This document shows positions 9,011 to 18,837 of a stretch of DNA of 64,000 nucleotides, piece after piece. The stretch comes from CAXKXX01 sp964059975 (GTDB taxonomy: Bacteria > Pseudomonadota > Gammaproteobacteria > Enterobacterales > Enterobacteriaceae): assembly GCA_964059975.1 (NCBI GenBank), contig CAXKXX010000005.1, positions 1-64,000 on the forward strand. Reading direction: 5' to 3'. How positions within the stretch are numbered: the first letter of the stretch is position 1; each line of letters opens with the position of its first letter. The position numbers and the translations under genes were made by a program. Below the pieces are notes generated by a model. It saw only the letters and a program-made list of their open reading frames with translations, was not told where the DNA came from and made no database searches.

Positions 9011-10585
9011 AATGTCTATCAATAGTTATACACTGTATATTTTATAATACTAAAAGCTATAACGATTAATCTATTACAGAAATTTTGATCTTAATCTAAT
9101 AAATCTAAGTAGATTTATTACAGTGTAATATTAGATACATATATCTTGTTTTATAGAAGTCGACTTATTTTATATTATACTAGATAGATCTAGAAATTAT
9201 AAATTATTAAATTTACTGAAGATACTCAACTCAGGATTATTCTTTTTAATAAAAAAGTAACAATACATAAATATTAAATCGTCTTAGTGTATTTATCTAT
9301 GTTTTTATCTACAGTATTCTAATTTAATTTTCTTAAAATTAGTCTTAAGTCTCAGTACGAATATTTTATACTAAAAAAATATTTCATAAATAGAAAAAAT
9401 AAATCGAAGAATAAAGCTAATTTAATTAATCCCAGAATGCGGTTTCTGACGTCAACTATATTATTAGAAATATATTTCTATTTAATTTTTAATTGACGCT
9501 ATGTTCGATCAAACTTTAGTCTACTTTCTTAGATCATAGATTTATTTTTATTCAATTTTATTGATAAAATTAAATTTATGTTTTTCCAATTTTTTACTTT
9601 ATTTAATAATATTCTAAACCCTAAGATACTATCTTTATAGATGATAGGTGATGACTGTGCGTATTTTACTTAGCGTTCTTTAATTTTTTAAAATTATTTA
9701 TCTAAGCAACTAAAAACTTTCTTTATGAAAAGCACAATCGAACTCTCTTTTTTTATTTTGCAAATTTTTAGTGCTATCCTAAAAAATTTTTAATAAAGCA
9801 GTAAAATACTCTTTATAAAATAAATGATAACTAATTAAATGTTACTTTTGTTATATTTTAATAAAATATAAATGAGAATAAATAATATTACGATGTAGAG
9901 AGAGTATAACGAATAGATATTATAGTAATTAGTTCTGGTTACTATGTAATTTTACAGTAAACGATAATTTATATAATTAAGCTTCGATAAGATGTATAAC
10001 TTTATTATATTATTTACATATCTCTTAAAGGTTTAGCGATTCTTGAAGTTATTACTAGTATAATAGATTGTGATGCTATTTTTCTTAGAAAAGAAAGATA
10101 TGATGTTTTGTTATTATAAACGAGTGGGTTTTCGTATTTAAAGTGCCCCGGTCACCCTATATACTTTTGCTTATTATTTATTCTTAAATCAGTGAGATAT
10201 GTTCTGATAGGGGTCTATTATTTTTTGGTGTCTCATTTTATTTAGAGCATTTTTTAAAAGATTGGGATTGCTATCCTAATGAACAGAAACTTTTATTTCT
10301 TACGCTCGTGGCATCAATTTAATACTTCCTTTTTAGTCTATCTTTCTTGAGACTAAAGTTTGTGGGTGTAGTTGTCAATTGACTGATGCATTAAAGATCA
10401 GTTATTAGACCTCAATATTTAACATATGAAAGCTTATGTTGGTGTCGCACGCCTAATCGAGATTGATAGACACATCTAACTGGAAGACTGAAGAGGTCGC
10501 TTTCTGATCATCGATTAGTATAATGCATACGAGATAGTATCGACCTTTTTTTATTTTTCTATATTCAATAAGCTTTATATTCTAA
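9011..10585. other. Long AT-rich non-coding gap between lipB and gyrA
   Basis: 1.6 kb with no gene recognised; lipA, the usual neighbour of lipB, is gone. It holds only short AT-rich hairpins, for example 9097-9120 with 10-bp arms and an AAGT loop. The right end (10,440-10,585) lies downstream of the minus-strand gyrA and has no convincing terminator. Confidence 0.6.
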
Positions 10586-13123
10586 CTACTCTTCTACTAC
10601 TTCGGCTACTCGCTGCAATCCAACAACGCTCTCATTTTCTGAGGTTCGGATGAGGGTTACACCTTGAGTATTGCGACCCACTACACTGACTTCTGAGACT
10701 CTAGTACGTACTAGAGTGCCAGAGTCAGTGATCATCATAATCTGATCCGTCGCCTCTACTTGTATGGCACCGACCACTGGACCATTTCGCTCGCTTACTT
10801 TGATAGATATGACTCCTTGAGTAGCGCGCGATCTAGTCGGGTATTCAGTAATTTCGGTGCGTTTTCCAAATCCATTTCGGGTGACAGTCAGTATATTACC
10901 TCCGCTACGTGGCACAATTAGGGAGATTACACGATCGCGTAGACCCAGTCTGATTCCTCGGACGCCAAAAGTGGAGCGCCCCATGGGGCGCACTTGATCT
11001 TCAGGGAAACGCACTACTTTGCCTCTAACAGAAAATAGCATGACTTCGTTATTTCCGTCAGTCAGATCGGCGCCAATAAGTTCGTCGCCTTCATTAAGAT
11101 TAATCGCGATAATACCAGCGCTGCGTGGACGGCTAAAGTCGGTGAGTGAAGTTTTTTTCACCATGCCAGTAGCGGTCGCCATAAAGACATGATGATCCTG
11201 TTCGTACTTTCGTACTGGCAAGATAGCTGTAATGCGCTCGCCGTATTCTAAAGGAAGTAGATTGACGATTGGTCGGCCGCGTGCTGTGCGGCTAGCTTCG
11301 GGAAGTTGATATATTTTCATCCAGTACAGACGCCCTCGGCTTGAGAAGCATAGGATGCTATCGTGAGTGTTAGCCACCAAGAGACGATCGATGAAGTCTG
11401 CTTCCTTAATACGTGTAGCTGAGCGTCCTTTGCCGCCACGTCTCTGTGCTTCGTAGTCAGAGAGGGGTTGATACTTTACGTAACCCTGATGAGATAGTGT
11501 TACTACTACTTCTTCTTGATTAATCAAGTCTTCGATATTGATGTCTGGCGTATTTTCGGTGATTTCAGTGTAGCGGCTATCGTGGTATTGTTCTTTAATC
11601 GCTACTAACTCTTGGCGTATTACTTCCATTAGGATGTCTGAACTTTCTAGAATAGAAGTTAATCTAGTAATAAGGTTTAAGAGCTCTTTGTATTCATCTA
11701 TAAGTTTTGCATGCTCTAAGGTGGTGAGTTTTTGAAGCTTTAGATCTAAGATTGCTTGAGCCTGCTTCTCGGTTAGATGATACTGATCGGCATGGATACC
11801 AGATGTCAGTTTTAACCACTCTGGACACGTGATATTATCGCGTCCCGCTCCTAGAATAGTTTTCACTTTTTCTAGTTTCCAGGATTTAGCTAGGAGCGCA
11901 GCTTTGCTTTTCTCTGGGGTTGCCACACTCCGAATTAGGTCAATAATTGTATCAATATTACCTAGAGCGACAGCTAGCGCCTCTAGGACGTGAGCCCGCT
12001 CACGGGCTTTATTCAGTTCAAAAATAGTACGCCGTGTTACTACTTCCCTTCGATGTAACACGAACGCTTGAAGAATATCTTTCAGGGTTAATAGCTTTGG
12101 TTGCCCTTGATGTAGCGCCACCATATTAATGCCAAAAGTTATCTGTAATTGGGTTAATGCATACAGATTGTTTAGTACTACTTCGCCTGATGCTTCGCGT
12201 TTAACTTCAATTACAATTCTCATGCCTTCTTTGTCAGATTCGTCACGCACGGTACTAATACCTTCTATGCGTTTTTCTTTTACTAATCCGGCAATTCTTT
12301 CAATTAGGCGCGCCTTATTCACCTGATAAGGAATTTCGCGAACAATTATAGTGTCGCGTCCGGTTTTGGAATCAGATTTAACTTCTGCCCGGGCTCGTAG
12401 ATAGATTTTACCTCGTCCAGTTCGGTAGGCTTCTTCAATACCGCGTCGACCATTTATAATCGCCGCAGTAGGGAAGTCTGGACCTGGTATATGTTTCATC
12501 AGGTCTTCTATGCTGATGCTTGCATCATTAATGTAAGCCAGACATCCATTGATAATTTCTGATAGGTTATGCGGTGGAATATTAGTGGCCATACCCACAG
12601 CAATTCCTGATGCGCCGTTAATCAAAAGATTTGGAATCTTTGCTGACATAACAGACGGAATTTGCTCTGTACCATCGTAATTAGAGACAAAGTTTACCGT
12701 TTCTTTTTCTAGATCTGCTAGAAGTTCGTGAGCAATTTTAGACATACGCACTTCGGTGTAGCGCATTGCTGCAGCGGAATCGCCATCAACAGAACCAAAG
12801 TTACCTTGACCGTCTATTAACATATAGCGCAGCGAGAATGACTGAGCCATACGAACAATGGTATCATAAACTGCGGTATCGCCGTGGGGGTGATATTTAC
12901 CTATAACGTCGCCAACGATACGAGCGGATTTTTTGTATGGTTTATTCCAGTCATTTCCTAATACGCTCATCGCATAAAGGACGCGCCGATGAACTGGCTT
13001 TAGTCCATCGCGGACGTCCGGAAGTGCGCGGCCTACTATAACGGACATCGCGTAGCCTAGATAAGAATTTTTTAGCTCATCTTCGATATTTACCGGTGTG
13101 ATTTCTCTAGCGCGGTCGCTCAT
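10586..13123 (-). CDS. gyrA: DNA gyrase subunit A
   Basis: The breakage-reunion subunit of DNA gyrase, which works as GyrA2GyrB2 to introduce negative supercoils. The 845-residue product aligns with E. coli GyrA (875) without gaps through the N-terminal domain. The catalytic tyrosine is Tyr122 in AAAMRYTEVR. The quinolone-binding loop reads PHGDTAVYD, with Thr83 in place of the E. coli Ser and Asp87 kept; Thr83 is natural in many bacteria. The C-terminal wrapping domain carries the GyrA box QRRGGKG. The acidic tail found in E. coli is shortened to VAEVVEE. The gene is divergent from ubiG, as in E. coli, across a 170-bp promoter region. An A7 tract occurs in the coding strand near 11,153. Confidence 0.98.
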   Translation of the reverse strand: MSDRAREITPVNIEDELKNSYLGYAMSVIVGRALPDVRDGLKPVHRRVLYAMSVLGNDWNKPYKKSARIVGDVIGKYHPHGDTAVYDTIVRMAQSFSLRYMLIDGQGNFGSVDGDSAAAMRYTEVRMSKIAHELLADLEKETVNFVSNYDGTEQIPSVMSAKIPNLLINGASGIAVGMATNIPPHNLSEIINGCLAYINDASISIEDLMKHIPGPDFPTAAIINGRRGIEEAYRTGRGKIYLRARAEVKSDSKTGRDTIIVREIPYQVNKARLIERIAGLVKEKRIEGISTVRDESDKEGMRIVIEVKREASGEVVLNNLYALTQLQITFGINMVALHQGQPKLLTLKDILQAFVLHRREVVTRRTIFELNKARERAHVLEALAVALGNIDTIIDLIRSVATPEKSKAALLAKSWKLEKVKTILGAGRDNITCPEWLKLTSGIHADQYHLTEKQAQAILDLKLQKLTTLEHAKLIDEYKELLNLITRLTSILESSDILMEVIRQELVAIKEQYHDSRYTEITENTPDINIEDLINQEEVVVTLSHQGYVKYQPLSDYEAQRRGGKGRSATRIKEADFIDRLLVANTHDSILCFSSRGRLYWMKIYQLPEASRTARGRPIVNLLPLEYGERITAILPVRKYEQDHHVFMATATGMVKKTSLTDFSRPRSAGIIAINLNEGDELIGADLTDGNNEVMLFSVRGKVVRFPEDQVRPMGRSTFGVRGIRLGLRDRVISLIVPRSGGNILTVTRNGFGKRTEITEYPTRSRATQGVISIKVSERNGPVVGAIQVEATDQIMMITDSGTLVRTRVSEVSVVGRNTQGVTLIRTSENESVVGLQRVAEVVEE

Positions 13124-13259
13124 AGAGCCGCCATTCCTCTACTAATAGTTTATCCGCCACTGGCATAGAAGTGGCAATAATTTATACTATAACATAAATC
13201 ATGCTGAAGAGACAAATAACGCTAGTATTAAAAATACATTAGTGTTTCTCCAGAACATG

Positions 13260-13265
13260 TATAAT
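13260..13265 (+). promoter_or_regulatory. Possible -10 element for ubiG
   Basis: TATAAT preceded by TG (TGTATAAT), 28 bp before the ubiG start in the gyrA-ubiG divergent region. No good -35 box is visible at 17 bp, so this is an extended -10 guess only. Confidence 0.35.
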
Positions 13266-13292
13266 CCGTTTAACAAATATTAAGAACTAAAT

Positions 13293-14026
13293 ATGCTTAT
13301 GAATACAGATTTATCCCGACACAAAGAAAAAAATGTCGATCATGAAGAGCTTGCTAAGTTTGAGCGCTCGGCCAATCACTGGTGGGATTTAGAAGGTGAA
13401 TTTAAGTTATTACATCGAATCAATCCACTACGCTTAGATTATATTATGAAGCATGCCTCTGGAATTTTTGGAAAAAAGTCCTCGATGTTGGCTGTGGAGG
13501 TGGTATTTTAGCGGAAAGCATGGCTCGGGAGGGGGCGCGGGTTACAGGATTAGATATTGGAAAAGAGATAATCCAAGCTGCTCTTTTGCACGCACTAGAA
13601 AGCGGGCTAAGCCTGACTTATGTGCAAGAAACGGTAGAAAGGTACAGCCGCACTCGCATGAACCAGTACGATGTGATTACATGCATGGAGGTGTTGGAGC
13701 ATGTACCTGATCCTATCTCTGTAATATATGCCTGTGCCCGTCTAGTAAAACCGAGAGGTCACCTCTTCTTGTCCACCATTAATCGTAGTGCCAAATCTTG
13801 GGTGCTAGCTATAGTCGGCGCCGAACATGTCTTAAAAATACTTCCGAAAGGTACCCACGACTACAAGAAATTTATTCGCCCTTCTGAATTAATTGGCTGG
13901 ATAGATAATACACCATTACATGAAAAACACATGACTGGAGTCTCTTACAATCTGCTCACGGATCAGTTTAACTTTAGCCGAAATATTGATGTAAATTACA
14001 TGGTACATATGCAGCATAAAGGTTAA
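13293..14026 (+). pseudogene. ubiG: Ubiquinone O-methyltransferase UbiG, frameshifted at a poly-A tract
   Basis: UbiG performs both O-methylations of ubiquinone synthesis. Two adjacent frames together cover the whole E. coli protein. 13,293-13,511 encodes residues 1 to about 65 (HEELAKFERSANHWWDLEGE, INPLRLDYI). From 13,478 another frame continues with the SAM-binding motif LDVGCGGGILAESMAREG, then ITCMEVLEHVPDP and PKGTHDYKKFIRPSELIGW to the natural end at 14,026. The break is at GGAAAAAAG (A6 at 13,472-13,477): one more A would restore GGA AAA AAA GTC. Both halves are well conserved, so the lesion is very recent, rescued by slippage on the A-run, or a sequencing error. Either 13,293 or the in-frame ATG at 13,299 could be the start. 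UbiK, a ubiquinone-synthesis accessory protein, is intact at 29,735. Confidence 0.9.
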
Positions 14027-14172
14027 TTAGATCAAGTACTAATTGTATTTTGTTAGAAGTTAGTGCTCACTATAGATAAGGTGGCGTCTCGTCTAGCTCT
14101 TCACACTAGAAAACGCACGAATATTTAGTTTTTTAAGAAACGTTTCATCTCAATAATGATAAACTTATTACC

Positions 14173-14181
14173 TCATCCACA
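14173..14181 (+). promoter_or_regulatory. DnaA-box-like 9-mer upstream of nrdA
   Basis: TCATCCACA differs at one position from the DnaA box TTATCCACA. It lies 177 bp before the nrdA start. E. coli nrdAB is controlled by DnaA through boxes in its upstream region, so the position is suggestive. A single imperfect 9-mer is weak evidence. Confidence 0.3.
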
Positions 14182-14258
14182 GTGTCATTGCATGATAAAG
14201 ACCATATTATAATCTTAATATATCTATAATTTTCTTTATCCCGACTTCGCAATATCTT

Positions 14259-14314
14259 GTTATTTCATCGGTATACAACCACTGCATGCAGTGGTTGTAT
14301 ACCGATGAAATAAC
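14259..14314. repeat. 56-bp perfect palindrome (28-bp arms, no spacer) upstream of nrdA
   Basis: The arms 14,259-14,286 and 14,287-14,314 are exact reverse complements meeting at CTGCA|TGCAG. The palindrome ends 43 bp before the nrdA ATG and therefore probably lies in the leader or promoter. A T-rich run (ATTTTTTATT) follows four bases after the right arm on the plus strand, so in RNA it would resemble an extremely strong terminator or blocking hairpin. Spacerless palindromes of this size are normally unstable in cells with SbcCD nuclease. Confidence 0.93.
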
Positions 14315-14357
14315 CAAATTTTTTATTAGGGACACTCCGAAAGAGGTAACACACTAC

Positions 14358-16646
14358 ATGATCCAAAGTCTGCGTGTCACTAAGCGTGATGGGCGTAAAG
14401 AGCGCTTAAATCTCGACAAAATTCACAGGGTTATTAACTGGGCCGCAAAAGGATTAAATAACATCTCGGTCTCTCAAGTAGAGCTACGTTCGCATATTCA
14501 ATTTTATGATGGCATTAAAACTGCTGATATTCACGAGACTATTACCAAGGCCGCGGCCGATCTGATTTCCGGTGATGCACCAGACTATCAGTATCTAGCC
14601 GCTCGTCTAGCAATTTTTCATCTAAGGAAAAAAGCATATGGGCACTTTAAGCCACCTCTTTCATATACTCATGTAACCCGTATGGTAGCAATGGGTAAGT
14701 ATGATAAGCTTCTTCTAGAGGAATATAGCGCTGAAGATTTTCATAAGATGGACACTTTTATCGATCACTGGCGTGATATGAACTTTTCCTATGCAGCGGT
14801 AAAACAGCTAGAGGGTAAGTATTTAGTTCAAAATCGTATCAGCGGTGAGATTTACGAGAGCGCCCAGTTCTTGTATGTTCTAGTAGCTGCTTGCTTATTT
14901 GCCAAGTATCCGAAAACGACTCGCCTGGACTATATTAAACGTTTCTACAACGCAACTTCTACCTTTAAGATTTCACTACCCACACCAATCATGTCAGGCG
15001 TTCGTACGCCCACTCGCCAGTTTAGCTCATGCGTCTTGATTGAATGTGGCGACAGTTTAGATTCGATCAATGCGACTTCCAGCGCTATTGTGAAATACGT
15101 TTCACAGCGCGCTGGAATCGGTATAAATGCTGGTCGCATCCGTGCGGTAGGAAGCTCAATTCGTAGCGGTGAGGCCTTTCATACTGGTTGTATACCTTTC
15201 TATAAGCACTTTCAAACTGCAGTAAAGTCGTGTTCGCAAGGAGGTGTACGCGGCGGTGCAGCAACGCTATTTTATCCGATATGGCATCTAGAAGTAGAAA
15301 GTTTATTAGTACTGAAAAACAATCGAGGCGTTGAAGATAATCGCGTGCGCCACATGGATTATGGTGTTCAGCTGAATCGCATGATGTACCAGCGCTTAAT
15401 TAAAGGGCTAGACATCACTTTATTTAGCCCCTCTGACGTGCCAGGGCTATACACGGCATTTTTTTCTGATCAACGCGAATTTGAACGTTTGTATGTTCAC
15501 TATGAACAAGATGATAGCATCCGACAAAAACGCGTAAAAGCAGTTGATTTATTTTCTCTGATGATGCAAGAGCGAGCCTCTACCGGTCGAATCTACATCC
15601 AGAACGTCGATCACTGTAACACTCATAGTTCATTCAATCCTCGAGTCGCTCCAGTACGTCAATCTAATCTATGTCTAGAAATCACTCTTCCAACCCAACC
15701 GATTAATGACGTTAACGATGAAAATGCCGAAATCGCTCTATGTACTTTGTCTGCCTTTAATCTTGGGACTATCGAAACTTTAGATGATTTGGAAGAACTA
15801 GCAACTCTGTCGGTGCGTGCACTTGATGCGCTTCTAGACTATCAAGATTACCCAATAAAAGCTGCATATCGAGGGGCGATAGAGCGCCGCACTTTAGGTA
15901 TTGGCGTCATTAACTTTGCTTATTATCTGGCAAAAAATGGAGTACGCTACTCTGATGGAAGTGCCAATAACTTAACCCATAAAACCTTTGAAGCTGTTCA
16001 GTATTATCTTCTAAAAGCTTCTAATCTATTAGCAAAGGAACAGGGCGTTTGCCCACGATTCAACGAAACTAGTTATTCCCAGGGAATTCTACCCATTGAT
16101 ACTTATAAAAAAGATTTGGATATCATCTGCAATGAAGCATTACATTACGATTGGGAGGCTCTACGTCAAGAAATTCAGAAAAGTGGGCTGAGAAACTCAA
16201 CCCTATCTGCACTGATGCCATCAGAAACTTCTTCACAAATTTCTAATGCTACCAACGGCATTGAGCCTCCTCGAGGTCACATAAGTATTAAAGCATCGAA
16301 AGATGGAATTTTACGCCAAGTAGTACCAGAGTATCAGCGCCTGAAAAATAACTACGAATTGCTTTGGGACATGCCAAATAACGAGGGGTATCTACAATTA
16401 GTCGGCCTAATGCAAAAATTTATTGACCAGTCGATCTCCGCTAATACTAATTATGACCCTAATCACTTCCCAAGTGGCAAGGTACCAATGAAACAACTAT
16501 TGAAAGACCTAATCACGGCCTATAAATTCGGTCTTAAAACACTTTACTATCAGAACACACGCGACGGCTCCGAAAACATACAGGGAGATGCACAGCCCAC
16601 TAGGCCTAGTGACTATGATTGCGGAAGCGGTGCTTGCAAAATCTAA
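14358..16646 (+). CDS. nrdA: Ribonucleotide reductase class Ia, large subunit NrdA
   Basis: Reduces ribonucleoside diphosphates to deoxy forms using the radical supplied by NrdB. The start at 14,358 (MIQSLRVTKRDG) gives 762 residues against 761 in E. coli, with GAGGT ten bases upstream. A longer in-frame start at 14,286 falls inside the palindrome and is not favoured. The ATP-cone is at residues ~5-95. The active-site residues are present: Cys in TRQFSSCVLIE, the CLE motif (Cys439/Glu441 equivalents) in SNLCLEITLP, Cys462 equivalent in IALCTLSAFN, and the C-terminal pair CGSGACKI that is re-reduced by thioredoxin or glutaredoxin. nrdB follows 194 bp later on the same strand. This appears to be the only deoxynucleotide route in the window and is intact. 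Confidence 0.98.
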   Translation: MIQSLRVTKRDGRKERLNLDKIHRVINWAAKGLNNISVSQVELRSHIQFYDGIKTADIHETITKAAADLISGDAPDYQYLAARLAIFHLRKKAYGHFKPPLSYTHVTRMVAMGKYDKLLLEEYSAEDFHKMDTFIDHWRDMNFSYAAVKQLEGKYLVQNRISGEIYESAQFLYVLVAACLFAKYPKTTRLDYIKRFYNATSTFKISLPTPIMSGVRTPTRQFSSCVLIECGDSLDSINATSSAIVKYVSQRAGIGINAGRIRAVGSSIRSGEAFHTGCIPFYKHFQTAVKSCSQGGVRGGAATLFYPIWHLEVESLLVLKNNRGVEDNRVRHMDYGVQLNRMMYQRLIKGLDITLFSPSDVPGLYTAFFSDQREFERLYVHYEQDDSIRQKRVKAVDLFSLMMQERASTGRIYIQNVDHCNTHSSFNPRVAPVRQSNLCLEITLPTQPINDVNDENAEIALCTLSAFNLGTIETLDDLEELATLSVRALDALLDYQDYPIKAAYRGAIERRTLGIGVINFAYYLAKNGVRYSDGSANNLTHKTFEAVQYYLLKASNLLAKEQGVCPRFNETSYSQGILPIDTYKKDLDIICNEALHYDWEALRQEIQKSGLRNSTLSALMPSETSSQISNATNGIEPPRGHISIKASKDGILRQVVPEYQRLKNNYELLWDMPNNEGYLQLVGLMQKFIDQSISANTNYDPNHFPSGKVPMKQLLKDLITAYKFGLKTLYYQNTRDGSENIQGDAQPTRPSDYDCGSGACKI

Positions 16647-16840
16647 CTCTTACTATCCGAGAATGACGGCTAATAAGTATTATCAACATAAGCGGGATAG
16701 CGAGAAGTGAGTTGGATAGCATACAAAATTTGTAGAAAATTTCTTCTTATTCAATTTAAAATAGTAAGAAAAACATTAAGTTGAGGATACTACGTACTTT
16801 TGGCTCCTTATTTTAGCCGCGCTAAGATGGATTAAAAATT

Positions 16841-17971
16841 ATGGCATATACTACTTTTTCTCAGAAAAAAAATAACCCGTTACTGGAACCGATGTTTTTC
16901 GGCCAGTCAGTCAATGTTGCCCGCTATGATCAACAAAAACATGAAATATTTGAGAAACTGATTGAGAAACAGCTGTCTTTCTTCTGGCGTCCAGAAGAGA
17001 TTGATATCTCGCGTGATCGCATCGACTATCAGGCATTACCGGAGCACGAGAAGCACATATTTATTAGTAATCTAAAGTATCAAACTTTATTAGATTCTAT
17101 TCAAGGTCGTAGTCCAAATGTAGCCCTTCTACCCCTTATCTCGATTCCAGAGCTTGAAACTTGGGTGGAAACTTGGTCGTTTTACGAGACTATTCATTCA
17201 CGCTCTTACACCCATATCATCCGTAATATCGTCAACGATCCAGCGTTAGTATTCGATGATATTGTCTCCAACGAAGAAATCCTTAAGCGCGCGAAAGACA
17301 TTTCCGGATACTATGATGACCTAGTCGAAATGACTAGCTACTATCATCTTTTGGGCGAAGGTCGTCATCCCGTGAATGGAAAAATTATTACAATTAGCCT
17401 ACGTGCACTGAAAAAACAACTTTATCTGTGTCTAATGAGTGTCAACGCGTTAGAGGCAATCCGTTTCTACGTCAGTTTTGCTTGCTCGTTCGCTTTTGCG
17501 GAACGTGAACTCATGGAAGGTAATGCGAAGATTATTAAATTAATCGCCCGTGATGAGGCGCTTCATCTTACTGGCACGCAGCACATGCTTAATTTGATGC
17601 GCTACGGTGCTGACGACCGAGAGATGGCAGAAATCGCCGTAGAATGCCAGTCACAATGTTACGATCTATTTGTACTGGCAGCTCAGCAAGAAAAAGAGTG
17701 GGCGGAATACTTATTTCGCGACGGATCCATGATCGGATTGAACAGGGATATTTTATGTCAATATGTGGAGTGCATCAGCAATATCCGCATGCAAGCCGTA
17801 GGTCTTAATGCACCGTTTAAGACCCGATCTAACCCCATCCCCTGGATTAATAGTTGGTTGGTATCTGATAATGTACAGGTGGCTCCGCAGGAAGTGGAGG
17901 TCAGCTCTTACTTAGTGGGTCAGATCGACTCAGAAGTGCGTCCAGAGGATCTGAGAGGCTTTGAGCTATAA
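16841..17971 (+). CDS. nrdB: Ribonucleotide reductase class Ia, small subunit NrdB
   Basis: Holds the di-iron tyrosyl radical that activates NrdA. The 376-residue product has the exact E. coli length. The radical tyrosine (Tyr122 in mature numbering) lies in ETIHSRSYTHIIR. Iron ligands are recognisable in the LDSIQGR region, in ETIHS and in LIARDEALHLTGTQH. The C-terminal tail that docks on NrdA ends PEDLRGFEL. The ferredoxin gene yfaE, which follows nrdB in E. coli and helps maintain the radical, is not readable downstream. A GC-rich but gene-less stretch is found there instead. Confidence 0.98.
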   Translation: MAYTTFSQKKNNPLLEPMFFGQSVNVARYDQQKHEIFEKLIEKQLSFFWRPEEIDISRDRIDYQALPEHEKHIFISNLKYQTLLDSIQGRSPNVALLPLISIPELETWVETWSFYETIHSRSYTHIIRNIVNDPALVFDDIVSNEEILKRAKDISGYYDDLVEMTSYYHLLGEGRHPVNGKIITISLRALKKQLYLCLMSVNALEAIRFYVSFACSFAFAERELMEGNAKIIKLIARDEALHLTGTQHMLNLMRYGADDREMAEIAVECQSQCYDLFVLAAQQEKEWAEYLFRDGSMIGLNRDILCQYVECISNIRMQAVGLNAPFKTRSNPIPWINSWLVSDNVQVAPQEVEVSSYLVGQIDSEVRPEDLRGFEL

Positions 17972-18403
17972 GGGGGGATGGCTTGTCTCTCCTCAGAGTT
18001 ACAGGGGCATCGAATGCTTCCTTCACATGTATACCCCTCCTAAAGTCCTGGTGTATCGATCCCTAGACTTTATCAAGATCAGGAGGCACAAGGAGTGGTG
18101 TTGTGGTTGTGTCTTGGGTGGAGGCAAGGCGGCTAGGTAGAAAACTGGGTTCTCCAGTTTTCTCTGCGAGAAAATACGAGGACATTTACAGTATGGGTGG
18201 GGTAATTCACGTGTCTCTTTTTATTTAGTTTCTATTTTGATTTATATAAGAATCAGCGAAGATCTGTGTCTTCACAAATGTTTAGTCGGTATTTTTCTAC
18301 ACTTAAGTCTAGCGCGGAATAAATAAAAGCTATCGTGTTTATTCTGCTAAGTGAATTGTGCTTTAAGCAACGAACCTAGGTTTTATTATAATTTTTTATT
18401 TTT
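17972..18403. other. GC-rich decayed stretch after nrdB
   Basis: From 17,972 to about 18,215 the base composition is close to that of coding DNA, unlike other gaps, but no reading frame is open for long and none resembles YfaE. It may be a recently dead gene or a structured RNA. It contains a 10-bp-arm hairpin at 18,139-18,163. The remainder is AT-rich. Confidence 0.55.
18139..18163. repeat. Inverted repeat, 10-bp arms, GTTCT loop
   Basis: AGAAAACTGG (18,139-18,148) pairs exactly with CCAGTTTTCT (18,154-18,163). It lies 168 bp after nrdB and could mark the end of the nrd transcript; no T-tract follows. Confidence 0.6.
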
Positions 18404-18476
18404 TGACCCCTGCTGGAATTGAACCAGCGACCGAGCGATTATGAGTCGCTTGCTCTAACCGCTGAGCTAAGGGGCC
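18404..18476 (-). tRNA. ileX: tRNA-Ile2 (anticodon CAT, lysidine type)
   Basis: Read on the minus strand it begins GGCCCCTTAGCTCAG, has anticodon loop CTCATAA and T-arm GGTTCAATTCC, and matches E. coli ileX closely. The acceptor stem pairs 7/7 with one G-U. It sits next to rpoD, as in E. coli, which supports the tRNA-Ile2 assignment over tRNA-Met. The C34 should be converted to lysidine by TilS to read AUA. CCA is not encoded. Confidence 0.95.
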
Positions 18477-18837
18477 TCTGGTAACATTATACTTTAATGC
18501 TTGAAGGAAAGTCTACTATTCCTCGACTTTGAGGCGCTGTATCATGTAGTCTCTATCGTCATTATTCTAATAAGTAGTCTCCTGATTTACCGTTAAAATC
18601 GGAGATCCTAAAATAAACTATTTTTCGCAATAAATATAGTTTCTAGAGTAAGATTACATGGCGAAGCTATGTGCATAGTAAGAAAAAGATGCTCCGGTAA
18701 GATTTTATAAATAAAAACGATCTTGGTTGATGGGTATATTTAGTAATTGGTATATGGAGCAGCGCAATGTTGCTCCATATACCAATTCTATTTTTTAAAA
18801 ACTAAGTTAGATTTTTTATCTCTTCTAACAGTGAGCT
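18477..18837. other. Gap between tRNA-Ile and rpoD
   Basis: No gene recognised; mug, which lies here in E. coli, is absent. It contains the strong inverted repeat at 18,745-18,787, 51 bp beyond the rpoD stop codon on the minus strand. Confidence 0.6.
18745..18787. repeat. Perfect inverted repeat, 17-bp arms, 9-nt loop
   Basis: Arms 18,745-18,761 and 18,771-18,787 are exact reverse complements. The repeat is placed like an rpoD terminator, 51 bp after the stop. However, the minus-strand sequence after the stem (ACTAAATATA) has no U-tract. The plus strand does have a T6 run shortly after it. Confidence 0.85.

Noticed and set aside
10440..10585. Terminator after gyrA (GGTCG...CGACC followed by T7)
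   Set aside because: The stem is only five bp with a long loop and the T-run is on the wrong strand for gyrA.
14286..14357. Upstream in-frame ATG that would lengthen NrdA by 24 residues
   Set aside because: It starts within the 56-bp palindrome, lacks a ribosome binding site, and the ATG at 14,358 reproduces the family length and follows GAGGT.
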